Origin: Flavobacteriales bacterium
GTDB lineage: Bacteria > Bacteroidota > Bacteroidia > CAIKAF01
Reading direction: 5' to 3'
Length of the DNA stretch: 56,334 nt
Assembly (NCBI GenBank): GCA_025055575.1
Contig: JANWWP010000026.1
Coordinates: forward strand, 1-56,334
Under the pieces are notes generated by a model. It was given only the letters and a program-made list of their open reading frames with translations. It was not told the origin of the DNA and did no database searches. Positions 37,744 to 45,832 of this stretch are shown here, piece after piece; positions within the stretch are counted from its first letter, which is position 1; each line of letters starts with the position of its first letter. The position numbers and the translations under genes are program-made.

Positions 37744-37976
37744 TGGCCGAAGAGGAATTTTTTCCGCAAAAAAATGGGTGGTATGTGGTGGAACGCCTGG
37801 GCCGCGGCGAGACGTCTGCCCGTCTGGCCGAGATGGGTCTGGTGCCCGGCGTCCGGGTGTGGCTGGGGGTGGCCTCCTTTCCGGCGGGCGTGGTGTATGT
37901 GCACACGCCGGATGGCGCCCTTGTGGTGCGTAGAAGCGAAATTCAGGAAGTACGTTTTATTCCTCTGAACGGCTGA
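37743..37976 (+). CDS. feoA: FeoA-type SH3-like protein
   Basis: 77 residues. FeoA is a small cytoplasmic SH3-fold protein needed for FeoB-dependent ferrous iron uptake. GETSARLAEMGLVPGVRVWL is the family signature, followed by strands ending VVRRSEIQEVRFIPL. ATG 37743 is used; it overlaps the upstream stop by one base, and its own TGA overlaps the feoB ATG by one base. Confidence 0.92.
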   Translation: MAEEEFFPQKNGWYVVERLGRGETSARLAEMGLVPGVRVWLGVASFPAGVVYVHTPDGALVVRRSEIQEVRFIPLNG

Positions 37977-39922
37977 TGGTTCAGGACGGCAGGCCCCGCA
38001 TTTTGCTGACCGGAACTCCCAATTCTGGTAAAACTACGCTCTTTAACCGGCTCACAGGGCTCAACCACCAAACGGCTAATTTTCCGGGCGTCACCACGGC
38101 GGTGGCGGAGGGCCGGGTGCGGCTTATGTCTAAAGATGGGGTTCCCTGGGATGTCGCCTGTCTGGATTTGCCGGGTATTTACAGTCTTTATCCCGATACG
38201 CCTGACGAAGAGGAGGCCGTCCGCTGTTTGCGTCACGCCCTGGCGCTGCCCGGCCCCCAGTGTGTGGTGTTTGTAGCCGATCCCACCACACCACAAAGAA
38301 CGTTGCATCTACTCCAGCATCTCCTCCGCTACGTGCATATTCACCTGGTGGTCTTCAACTTTTGGGATGTTGCCGAGAAGGAGGGCATCCGCTTTGATGA
38401 AAAAGCCTTCCGCGCCTTATTTGGGGATGCATTGCGTATAGCCTTTCACAACCCGCGCAACCATGTGCACCTGCGTCAGATTCGCAAGGCTTTGGCGGAG
38501 GCGCTGGAAGATGGGACCGCTGAACGCTCGCACCCTCTGCTTCACGGTTTTTCAAAGCCCAGCCCTGATGTCCGGATTTCCCAGAGCACAAGGGATTTCA
38601 ATCTTTTTCAGGAACCGGCCCAGCGCATTTTCCGGCGCACCCTTCCGGGTGAAAGCGCGCCGGTTTCCCGGTTGGACAGGATTCTTCTGCATCCGGTCTG
38701 GGGCACCCTCCTTTTCATCACCTCACTTTTTTTGATTTTTCAGGCTATTTTTTCCTGGAGCACCTATCCGATGGCGGCCATTGAATGGGCTTTTCGGCAT
38801 CTAGGCCTCTGGCTCAGAGGCACGATGCCCCCGGGAGCGCTCTCGGATCTGGTGTCGGATGGACTGGTGCAAGGGCTGTCCGGAATTTTCGTATTTGTGC
38901 CCCAGATAGCCTTTCTACTCCTTTTTATCGCGGGGATGGAAGAATCCGGTTATATGGCCCGGGCTGTGGCGCTCATGGATCGTCTGATGCGTCGCTTTGG
39001 CCTGAGTGGCCGCTCGGTGGTGCCCCTTCTGGGCGGGGCGGCCTGCGCAGTGCCCTCCATATTGGCTACTCGGGCGATTCCCCATCCCACCCGCCGGCTC
39101 ATCACTCTCCTTGTGATTCCCCTGATGAGTTGCTCCGCCCGATTGCCGGTATATACCATGCTGATCGGTTTGCTTTTCCCGCAACAGACTTATTGGGGTT
39201 TGGATGTGCGGGGCCTGGCTCTTATGGGCATGTACGTGGCGGGTTTTGGCCTGGCTGTCGGGGCGGCTTTTTTATTGTCCAGGGTGCTGCCGGGCGCCGG
39301 ACGGGATTACCTGATCATGAGCCTCCCGCATTTGCAGCGTCCGAAAATTGGTGTGGTCCTGGCTAAAACTTGGAACGGATTGAAGGGTTTTATTATAGGT
39401 GCAGGGAAAATTATTTTGTTGATTTCCATTATTTTATGGGGTCTGATGCGCTACGGTCCGGGGACGTCTGACCCGTCCGGACCAGCGGTTTTGAACCTCC
39501 GGCCGGTGGAAGCCGTGGATCAGTCCTGGGCGGCTTTTCTGGGCCGGGCCATCGAGCCGGCGATCGAGCCAATGGGCGGAGATTGGCGCATAGGGATCGC
39601 CATCATTTCCAGTTTTGCAGCCCGGGAGGTGTTTTCAGGTACTCTCGCCACACTTTTTCCACCTCCTCCTGGGGTGGGTCTCCGGGCGCATCTGGGCGAT
39701 CTCAGGTATCCGGACGGACGCCGGGTGTTTAGCGCGCCGGCCTGCATCGCTCTCCTTATCTTTTATGCCCTGGCTTTGCAGTGCATGAGCACCGTGGCCA
39801 CGGTATATCACGAAACCCGAAGTCTCCGCTGGCCCCTGCTGCAGTTTTTAACGCTTTCCCTCTGCGCCTGGGTGGCTGCGGTGGCCGCCTATCAGCTGTC
39901 CAAAGGTTTAATTGATTTCTGA
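37976..39922 (+). CDS. feoB: Ferrous iron transport protein B
   Basis: 648 residues. N-terminal G domain: G1 GTPNSGKT (13-20), G2 around Thr40, G3 DLPG (64-67), G4 NFWD (128-131) instead of the common NMxD. Then a helical GDI-like region and the membrane core with two inverted gates: GGAACAVPSILATR, where the conserved Cys is kept but the usual GxGCN context is altered, and MSCSARLPVYTML. It is shorter than many FeoB proteins. Last gene of the coupled unit with feoA and the 118-residue membrane protein. No Fur box was identified. Confidence 0.95.
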   Translation: MVQDGRPRILLTGTPNSGKTTLFNRLTGLNHQTANFPGVTTAVAEGRVRLMSKDGVPWDVACLDLPGIYSLYPDTPDEEEAVRCLRHALALPGPQCVVFVADPTTPQRTLHLLQHLLRYVHIHLVVFNFWDVAEKEGIRFDEKAFRALFGDALRIAFHNPRNHVHLRQIRKALAEALEDGTAERSHPLLHGFSKPSPDVRISQSTRDFNLFQEPAQRIFRRTLPGESAPVSRLDRILLHPVWGTLLFITSLFLIFQAIFSWSTYPMAAIEWAFRHLGLWLRGTMPPGALSDLVSDGLVQGLSGIFVFVPQIAFLLLFIAGMEESGYMARAVALMDRLMRRFGLSGRSVVPLLGGAACAVPSILATRAIPHPTRRLITLLVIPLMSCSARLPVYTMLIGLLFPQQTYWGLDVRGLALMGMYVAGFGLAVGAAFLLSRVLPGAGRDYLIMSLPHLQRPKIGVVLAKTWNGLKGFIIGAGKIILLISIILWGLMRYGPGTSDPSGPAVLNLRPVEAVDQSWAAFLGRAIEPAIEPMGGDWRIGIAIISSFAAREVFSGTLATLFPPPPGVGLRAHLGDLRYPDGRRVFSAPACIALLIFYALALQCMSTVATVYHETRSLRWPLLQFLTLSLCAWVAAVAAYQLSKGLIDF

Positions 39923-39977
39923 CCACATATCACGTAGAGTAAAAACAGAGTTAAATCTAAATTATGAAGGGAATTTT

Positions 39978-39985
39978 TAAATTTG
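39978..39985 (+). promoter_or_regulatory. Bacteroidota -7 element (TAAATTTG) of the WG-repeat gene
   Basis: Perfect TAnnTTTG 45 nt before the ATG at 40031. No clear TTG at the expected upstream distance. Confidence 0.35.
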
Positions 39986-40030
39986 AATACTTTAAGGAGC
40001 CCGTCCTGCACCTTTTTTAATGGAAAGGTT

Positions 40031-41284
40031 ATGATGAAGCCACACATTAATAATTTTAAATTAAGTACCCTTGCATTCCTTTTCCTCCTTCCAGCGCCCT
40101 TCTGGGTGGCCGCCCAGAAAAGCGGCCAAAAACCAACGGAATTGATACCTTACTTTTCAAAAGGAATGTGGGGCTATGTCACGGCTGAGAAAAAACAGGT
40201 GGTGGCGCCCTCGTTTCAGGAAGCGCGCTTTTTCCGGGAAGGCTGGGGTGCCGTCAGCGTTCCTTGCAGCACGGATTGCGGAGATTTTCCTCATGGTATT
40301 TGGAGTTTTGTGGATATCGAGGGCCGGTTTCTTATGACTCCTGAATTTCAAGCCGCCCAAGATTTTCAAGAGGGTATGGCAGGCGTCAAAAAATCGGGCC
40401 GTTGGGGATTTGTGGATGCCCAAGGCAAGCTGGCAATACCCTGTGCTCACGATACGGTGTTCCCATTCCACCAGGGCGTTGCGGCCGTGAAGGCCGATGG
40501 GGTCTGGCGTCTTATCAATAAGTCGGGTCAGACAGTTTCAGTTCAGACATATGAGGATATGCGGCCGGGTTCAGAGGGTTTTTTCGCTGTCAAGAAAAAG
40601 GGGCGTTGGGGCTTTCTGCAAGCCAATGGCCGGGAGCTGATTTCCCCCCGGTTCACGGACGTTTCCGATTTTCAGGAAGGCTATGCGGTGGTGGAATACA
40701 ACACGCGGTATCAGATTTTGGACAAAGAAGGAAAAATTCGGGAAACGGACCAGGAGTATGATTTTGTGGGTAATTTTAAGGAAGGATTTGCCGTCACGCT
40801 CAAGTCGGGACATTTTGGATTTATCACCCCCGACGGAAAGACTTTTTTCCCAAATATTTTCCCCAAGGTCCCGGGATTGGACCGTTATCCTGAATTCTCC
40901 ACCGGTATTGCCGCCGTTCCTATTGCAGGCCGATGGGGCTTCGTGGACCTGAATGGCAAGGAAATGGGCCGGGATTTTGACAAAACCCGAAATTTTTACG
41001 GGGAAGTGGCGCCCGTGCGCCAGGGCCTACTATGGGGTTATATCAACCGGAAAGGTAAAATCGTGATTCCTTTACAATTTGAAGATGCCAGCGAAATGAT
41101 CCAGAATGCAGCTATTGTTAAAAAAAATGATCAGTACGGACTGATTAATTCCAAAGGGGAAATCATCGCTCCGATACAATGGGACCAGCTGGAACGGCAC
41201 CCGGAAAAGCCCGGGTTTTTTATTGGAACTTCTGGTAAAAAAAAGTGTATTTTGGACAGCAGGGGCACGGCGTATTGTGACTAA
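40031..41284 (+). CDS. Secreted WG-repeat protein
   Basis: 417 residues. N-terminal signal peptide (to about VAAQ). The rest is about ten WG repeats of some 35-45 residues, for example GMWGYVTAEKKQVV, GRWGFVDAQGKLAIP, GRWGFLQANGRELISP, GHFGFITPDGKT, GRWGFVDLNGKE, LLWGYINRKGKIVIP and DQYGLINSKGEIIAP, a beta-rich repeat of unknown function that is common in Bacteroidota exported proteins. ATG 40031 or the next codon at 40034 could be the start. It converges on the LolA gene with 11 nt between stops. Confidence 0.9.
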   Translation: MMKPHINNFKLSTLAFLFLLPAPFWVAAQKSGQKPTELIPYFSKGMWGYVTAEKKQVVAPSFQEARFFREGWGAVSVPCSTDCGDFPHGIWSFVDIEGRFLMTPEFQAAQDFQEGMAGVKKSGRWGFVDAQGKLAIPCAHDTVFPFHQGVAAVKADGVWRLINKSGQTVSVQTYEDMRPGSEGFFAVKKKGRWGFLQANGRELISPRFTDVSDFQEGYAVVEYNTRYQILDKEGKIRETDQEYDFVGNFKEGFAVTLKSGHFGFITPDGKTFFPNIFPKVPGLDRYPEFSTGIAAVPIAGRWGFVDLNGKEMGRDFDKTRNFYGEVAPVRQGLLWGYINRKGKIVIPLQFEDASEMIQNAAIVKKNDQYGLINSKGEIIAPIQWDQLERHPEKPGFFIGTSGKKKCILDSRGTAYCD

Positions 41285-41295
41285 ATGAAAAGTCT

Positions 41296-41946
41296 TCAAG
41301 GTTTGGAAAAGCAATCTTCCGAAACCGTCGGGTTGATGGATTGATCTTCAAAAAACAGACGGGTCACACCTTCTGGATTTTCCAGCATATCCATGCGTTC
41401 CAAGGCGCCGCCGCCGGGGGGAAAGTATAAATGGATTTCGCGGATATAACGCGCGATGCGGCTATTTCGGGGCTTTAGGCGTACCAGAATGCGGCCTCCA
41501 GGGTCACAAAAAAATGAATGTTCATAGTCCGGATTTTCCAACATGCCGGACTGAATCATGCGTATCACGCTGCCGGCCATGGAAGTGAACCAACGCTTTT
41601 GCTGGGGAGAGGTGGCCACCTCCTGGCCGTTTTCGCTCCGGTACAATTCCTGATTTTGTAGGATGAACAGCCAAGCGTAAGGTTTTTGATATTCCCAACG
41701 GATCTTATCGGGTCTCGAAAAGCAAAAAACACCTGCAGATGTTTGCGGCCTGGCAAGGATAGGATTGTCTTTTTCCTGACGGAAACGGGCCCGGATAGAT
41801 TGAATGGCGTTCAATTGGTTTTTAAGGAGTCTTTTCACGGCCTCCGGTTCAGGACAAGGGCGAAATTCCCCCGGCACCTGAGCCGCAGAAATTAAAAACT
41901 TAAATAAGAAGAAAAGCAGGGGGGGGGAGTTTCTTAATACGTTCAT
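41296..41946 (-). CDS. LolA-like outer-membrane lipoprotein carrier
   Basis: 216 residues. Signal peptide (about 1-22), then the LolA fold: a helix with NQLNAIQSIRARFRQEK, the FSRPDKIRWEYQKPYAWLFI strand pair typical of LolA-family proteins, and alternating strands to the end. LolA carries lipoproteins across the periplasm. Its ATG overlaps the LpxH stop by 4 nt (ATGA), and it is the last gene of the five-gene envelope unit. It may serve a specialised cargo rather than be the general LolA. Confidence 0.87.
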   Translation of the reverse strand: MNVLRNSPPLLFFLFKFLISAAQVPGEFRPCPEPEAVKRLLKNQLNAIQSIRARFRQEKDNPILARPQTSAGVFCFSRPDKIRWEYQKPYAWLFILQNQELYRSENGQEVATSPQQKRWFTSMAGSVIRMIQSGMLENPDYEHSFFCDPGGRILVRLKPRNSRIARYIREIHLYFPPGGGALERMDMLENPEGVTRLFFEDQSINPTVSEDCFSKP

Positions 41947-42692
41947 TCAGAATATTTTTCTAAGAAAAATTGTTGACCGTCGAAGCGGCCATAACTGTTA
42001 TGGTGGAGCCAATCGCCCAGATTCACATACACCCCTCCGGAGGGCAAAGGAAGCCATAAGGGTTTATGCCTGTGGCCAAAGACAAAAAAATCCACAGGAG
42101 TATTTTCTGTCTGGTATTTCTGGCAAAAAAGAAAAAGGCGTTCCTTCTCAGGCCGCACGGTGTCGGGCTCTTCAAAAAAACTGTAATGCCGGCTGGAGTA
42201 AGAAAAAAAACGGGCCAGACGCGCGCCCAGGTCAGGGTGCACCTGGCGGAAAAGCCATCGGTTAAAAGGCCGGGAAAACAGCCACTGGATCATTTTGTAT
42301 CCATAATCTCCCGGCCCCAGCCCATCGCCATGGGCCAGGAAAAATTTTTTGGATCCCAGGATAACGCACAGAGGCCTTTGGTGCACCACAACGCCCAATT
42401 CTTTGGAAAAATAATCCCGAAGCCACTGGTCGTGGTTGCCTGGGAAGTAGTGCACAGGGATGCCGCTGTCCGTCAATTCTGCCAATTGGCCCAGCAAACG
42501 CACGAAACCCCGAGGTACCACACTTTTGTAATCCATCCAAAAGTCAAACACATCTCCCAGGAGCCACAACTCTGCCATGTTCGGTGCTTCGCGTCGTAGC
42601 CAGGCCACAATCTTTTTTTCCCTTTCCAGACTCGTCCGGTGGTCCGGAATGCCAAGGTGGAAATCCGAAGCGAAGAAAATATTACCCCTCAC
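41943..42692 (-). CDS. lpxH: UDP-2,3-diacylglucosamine diphosphatase-like metallophosphoesterase
   Basis: 249 residues from a GTG at 42692 whose last bases overlap the upstream TGA (GTGA); a longer frame from ATG 42734 would overlap the GT2 gene by 46 nt. Calcineurin-type metal motifs in order: SDFHLG, GDVFDFW, GNHD, HGDGLGPGDYGYK and GHRH. LpxH removes UMP from UDP-diacylglucosamine to make lipid X. DYGYKMIQWLFSRPFNRWLF is the LpxH-like lid region. Coupled to GT2 and LolA genes. Confidence 0.92.
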   Translation of the reverse strand: MRGNIFFASDFHLGIPDHRTSLEREKKIVAWLRREAPNMAELWLLGDVFDFWMDYKSVVPRGFVRLLGQLAELTDSGIPVHYFPGNHDQWLRDYFSKELGVVVHQRPLCVILGSKKFFLAHGDGLGPGDYGYKMIQWLFSRPFNRWLFRQVHPDLGARLARFFSYSSRHYSFFEEPDTVRPEKERLFLFCQKYQTENTPVDFFVFGHRHKPLWLPLPSGGVYVNLGDWLHHNSYGRFDGQQFFLEKYSE

Positions 42693-43681
42693 AGACGGAT
42701 GCCGTTGGTCCGACCCCGAATGTACACCGTCCATACGTTTGCCAGAAATCCGCAGCCGTACCCCACCATTTGAATGCAGGTGGTTCCGATGGCCAGAACA
42801 AAAAGGCGTGCTGTCCGATGGCGCATGGCACCTTCCAGGCCCACCGCAAAGAAATACGCAAGATACGCTCCAGCCAAGAGGACGGCGGCCTTAGGCCAAA
42901 CGAAAGCGGCCAGGAGCATGCCCAGCAGCCCCCACAGGAAGAAGACCGGGAAAAGATGGGTGAGCCGGAGCTCGCCCCGATGCCGCCGGGCCAACAGTAC
43001 GCGGGCGGCCCCAAATCGAAAGACTTGCCAGAAGAATTTGGACCCTGTGGTGCGTCGCTTATGATAAACAAAAGCTTCCGGAAAAAAACAGACTTTGAAT
43101 CCGGCTTTTTCCAGACGTATGCTCAGGTCGATGTCTTCGCCGCAAAGCAAATCGCTGAAACCTCCCACGGTATCAAAAGCGGACCGGCGGATGCCCATGT
43201 TAAAACTCCGGGGGCGGTAGGCCGTTGTGCGTACCGAGCGTCCGCGGATGCCACCGGTGGTGAGGAAAGACGTCATACTGTGGCTGATGGCTTTTTGCAG
43301 CAAAGTGAAACTGGGATGGGCCGCATCCGGCCCGCCAAAGACGTCGCCCGGACAGTCTTTTAGCCCTTTTTGGACGGCCAGCAGATAATCGGAGGGAATC
43401 AGGCAGTCGCTGTCCAGGAATATCAGCCAGGTCCCGGAAGCCGAAGCCGCCGCCCTGTTCCGCGCCGGGCTTACGGCGATATTTTTTTCGTATAGAAAAG
43501 TGAGCGGCAAGCGGTTGGAAAAACGTTGTGCCACCGGTTCCACGTCTTCCAACGGGGAACCATCCGACAGAATTACCTCAAAAGACGGCCCACGGAGGGC
43601 GGTGAGGCTGTCGAGAAATTCTTCCACTTCGGCGGGCCGCCCGAAGGTGGGGGAGATCAGTGAAAATTCTGGCCGGTCCAT
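42689..43681 (-). CDS. Family 2 glycosyltransferase with C-terminal membrane segments
   Basis: 330 residues from ATG 43681, which opens directly into the GT-A fold (EFSLISPTFGRPAEVEEFL). DSDCLIPSDYL contains the DxD-type motif, GEDIDLSIRLEKAGFKV is the acceptor/ED motif. Two or three membrane segments follow (about 235-310). It resembles glycosyltransferases that build surface polysaccharides or glycolipids. The alternative ATG at 43714 would overlap the upstream GT2 gene by 17 nt. It lies between the polyprenyl-type GT2 and lpxH in the same unit. Confidence 0.92.
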   Translation of the reverse strand: MDRPEFSLISPTFGRPAEVEEFLDSLTALRGPSFEVILSDGSPLEDVEPVAQRFSNRLPLTFLYEKNIAVSPARNRAAASASGTWLIFLDSDCLIPSDYLLAVQKGLKDCPGDVFGGPDAAHPSFTLLQKAISHSMTSFLTTGGIRGRSVRTTAYRPRSFNMGIRRSAFDTVGGFSDLLCGEDIDLSIRLEKAGFKVCFFPEAFVYHKRRTTGSKFFWQVFRFGAARVLLARRHRGELRLTHLFPVFFLWGLLGMLLAAFVWPKAAVLLAGAYLAYFFAVGLEGAMRHRTARLFVLAIGTTCIQMVGYGCGFLANVWTVYIRGRTNGIRL

Positions 43682-43697
43682 ACTGCCAGCCAGGGGG

Positions 43698-44642
43698 CTA
43701 CGCCAGCTTTTCACGGATCAGATAAGTGTTGCGTTCAGCTGAGTTGCGCAGGACAAGTTCGCCCAGGAAACCGGCCAAAAAAAGCTGGCTTCCCACCACC
43801 ATGCACAGAAGACCCAGGTAAAAGATGGGTCGTTCGGTCATGCGATATTGCTCAAACACCACCTTAGCCACGGCCAGATAGGCCGCTATGGCAAAGCCCG
43901 CCAAAAATAAAAGCAGGCCCCAGGGACCAAAGAAATGCATGGGTTTTTTGCCAAAACGGGTCAAAAAAACAATCGTGAAAAGGTCTAAAAGTCCATTCAT
44001 GAAGCGGTTCAGGCCAAATTTGCTGTGTCCGTATTTACGGGCCCGATGTGTTACAACCTTTTCCCCAATGCGCTTGAATCCGGCCTGTTTAGCCAGAATG
44101 GGGATATAGCGGTGCATTTCTCCAAATACTTCAATACTTTTAACGACACAGGCGTCGTAGGCCTTTAAGCCACAATTAAAATCATGGAGCGGGATGCCTG
44201 AAACCCACCGCGTCACGGCATTAAACAATTTGGTAGGGAGGGTTTTGCTTAAAGGATCGTAGCGTTTCTTCTTCCAGCCGCTCACCAGATCATATTTTTC
44301 TTCCGTGATCATTCGGAATAAGGCCGGTATTTCATCCGGGCTGTCTTGTAAATCGGCGTCCATGGTGATCACCACCCGGCCCCGGACTTCCTGAAAACCT
44401 ACATTCAGGGCTGCGCTTTTGCCGTAATTGCGCCGGAAACGAATCCCCCGCACTGTCGGAAAGCGCTGATTCATTTCCAAGATGGTGTCCCAGGAACCGT
44501 CCTGGCTTCCATCGTCCACAAAAAGAAGTTCGTAGGATAGCCCGGCCTCGGTGCACACCCGATGGATCCACTCGGTCAGTTCGGGCAGGGATTCTCTTTC
44601 ATTCAGCAGCGGAATTACCAGCGAAAGGTCAGGAGGGGTCAT
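43698..44642 (-). CDS. Family 2 glycosyltransferase, polyprenyl-phosphate glycosyltransferase type
   Basis: 314 residues from ATG 44642. DLSLVIPLLNERESLPEL, FVDDGSQDGSWD, TMDADLQDSPDEIP (DxD), FNCGLKAYD and HRARKYGHSKFGLNRF are the marks of DPM1/ArnC-like enzymes that load a sugar on a polyprenyl phosphate. Two C-terminal membrane segments (about 228-295). The start overlaps the DUF4199 gene by 14 nt, showing tight linkage. Confidence 0.93.
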   Translation of the reverse strand: MTPPDLSLVIPLLNERESLPELTEWIHRVCTEAGLSYELLFVDDGSQDGSWDTILEMNQRFPTVRGIRFRRNYGKSAALNVGFQEVRGRVVITMDADLQDSPDEIPALFRMITEEKYDLVSGWKKKRYDPLSKTLPTKLFNAVTRWVSGIPLHDFNCGLKAYDACVVKSIEVFGEMHRYIPILAKQAGFKRIGEKVVTHRARKYGHSKFGLNRFMNGLLDLFTIVFLTRFGKKPMHFFGPWGLLLFLAGFAIAAYLAVAKVVFEQYRMTERPIFYLGLLCMVVGSQLFLAGFLGELVLRNSAERNTYLIREKLA

Positions 44643-45156
44643 GCGAAGGCAGCCTACGGCTTTTTCTTTGGAAAATGAACCCAAAAATAACACTCAAAAC
44701 CAGGCCGGCCATAAGATTCATTTGGAACTCGGCGAATGCCAATCGAAGCGGGGTGGCATCACGTTTTAATTGATTCAGAAAATCCGCGGGATCTGTGGGA
44801 AGGGAAGAGGCTAAAGGACCCTGGTACACCAGCGCAAGATCCTGGCGAATTTCCTCCATATGCATTTCTATAATTTGAGGCCTGAAAAAAATTAATAAAT
44901 AGATGAGCATGGCTTTGGTGGAGGCCAAAACAAAAGCTGCCAGAAGGCCTTTGCGGAAGGCCACACCAAAAGGGTAGGGAAGCTCCCGATGAGCGGGTCT
45001 TCCCAACGCAATGGACAAAGCAACAGCCAAAGGAGGGATCCAAAAAGTGATATAACGAAATTTCCACAGGGGGCTGCGACCGAATAAATACAGAAGGAGA
45101 GCTCCTGAAAAGAGTATCCACCCGGCCACAAACCCCACATTAAAAGATGTCTTCAT
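44629..45156 (-). CDS. DUF4199 family membrane protein
   Basis: 175 residues with four hydrophobic segments (about 8-26, 35-52, 68-90 and 145-163) and a soluble loop with helix-rich sequence between the third and fourth. Matches the DUF4199 layout; in Bacteroidota these genes sit beside a polyprenyl-type GT2, as here with a 14-nt overlap. Function unknown. First gene of the five-gene unit DUF4199-GT2-GT2-lpxH-lolA. Confidence 0.83.
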   Translation of the reverse strand: MKTSFNVGFVAGWILFSGALLLYLFGRSPLWKFRYITFWIPPLAVALSIALGRPAHRELPYPFGVAFRKGLLAAFVLASTKAMLIYLLIFFRPQIIEMHMEEIRQDLALVYQGPLASSLPTDPADFLNQLKRDATPLRLAFAEFQMNLMAGLVLSVIFGFIFQRKSRRLPSHDPS

Positions 45157-45248
45157 CTCAGTTTAAATATTCATCATACAGGAGGCAAAGCACCGTGGAT
45201 CCTCACAGCGATTGGCCTCAGGAGAAGAGCTTCGATGAAGGTATTTTT

Positions 45249-45782
45249 TTAAGGATTGCCGAGGGCGTCGATCTCCTTCTGGAGAGCGTTTTCCTCGATT
45301 TTTATCTTGTGCTTTTCGGCAAATTCTTTCTGGGCGCTGGCAAAGGCTTCATCTAAGGGCTTTTCTTTTTCGGCAATACGTTCATTGATTTCCATCATTT
45401 TTTTCAGGGAAGTGGAATCGCCTCCATGTATGGTATTGTTCGCTAAATCATACAATTCTTTAAATTCATTGTTGCAAATGTCTTTGTAAAAATTAAAGAG
45501 ATTCAAAGCGGCGTCCAACAGCTTTCTGTCATCCTGGTAGGGTCCCAGATTTTCGATGGCCTTAACAGACGCTTCCGCCTGGGCTGCAGCTTTTTGCCGG
45601 AGCTCCTGAGCCTTTTGAATATCATCTCCGGCGTTGGCCATATCGATCATCAGGCGGGCAATCAGTGTTTGATGGGCTACGATGGAGTCATTGTAAGCCG
45701 TCGGGGTCATGGAAGGCTTTCCTTTGCAGGAAAAAAAAGCGGCAAAAGCCACTGGGAAAGCAATTTTGATGAAGTTTTGCAT
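45249..45782 (-). CDS. Helical lipoprotein, LIC11966-like
   Basis: 177 residues from ATG 45782. Signal peptide II with lipobox FFSC, so a lipoprotein anchored after cleavage at Cys19. The mature part is mostly helical with high Ala, Glu and Lys: YNDSIVAHQTLIARLMIDM, DAALNLFNFYKDICNNEF, and KKMMEINERIAEKEK. It looks like the family named after Leptospira LIC11966 surface proteins, also frequent in Bacteroidota; I am moderately sure of that name. Own -7 element upstream. Confidence 0.75.
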   Translation of the reverse strand: MQNFIKIAFPVAFAAFFSCKGKPSMTPTAYNDSIVAHQTLIARLMIDMANAGDDIQKAQELRQKAAAQAEASVKAIENLGPYQDDRKLLDAALNLFNFYKDICNNEFKELYDLANNTIHGGDSTSLKKMMEINERIAEKEKPLDEAFASAQKEFAEKHKIKIEENALQKEIDALGNP

Positions 45783-45806
45783 TGTCGGATGAATTCTTAA
45801 GTGGGG

Positions 45807-45814
45807 CAAAATTA
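45807..45814 (-). promoter_or_regulatory. Bacteroidota -7 element (TAATTTTG) of the lipoprotein gene
   Basis: Perfect TAnnTTTG on the minus strand, 24 nt before ATG 45782. No TTG at 19-21 nt upstream, so only the -7 half is seen. Confidence 0.4.
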
Positions 45815-45832
45815 TTGTAAAAATTCAACCTC

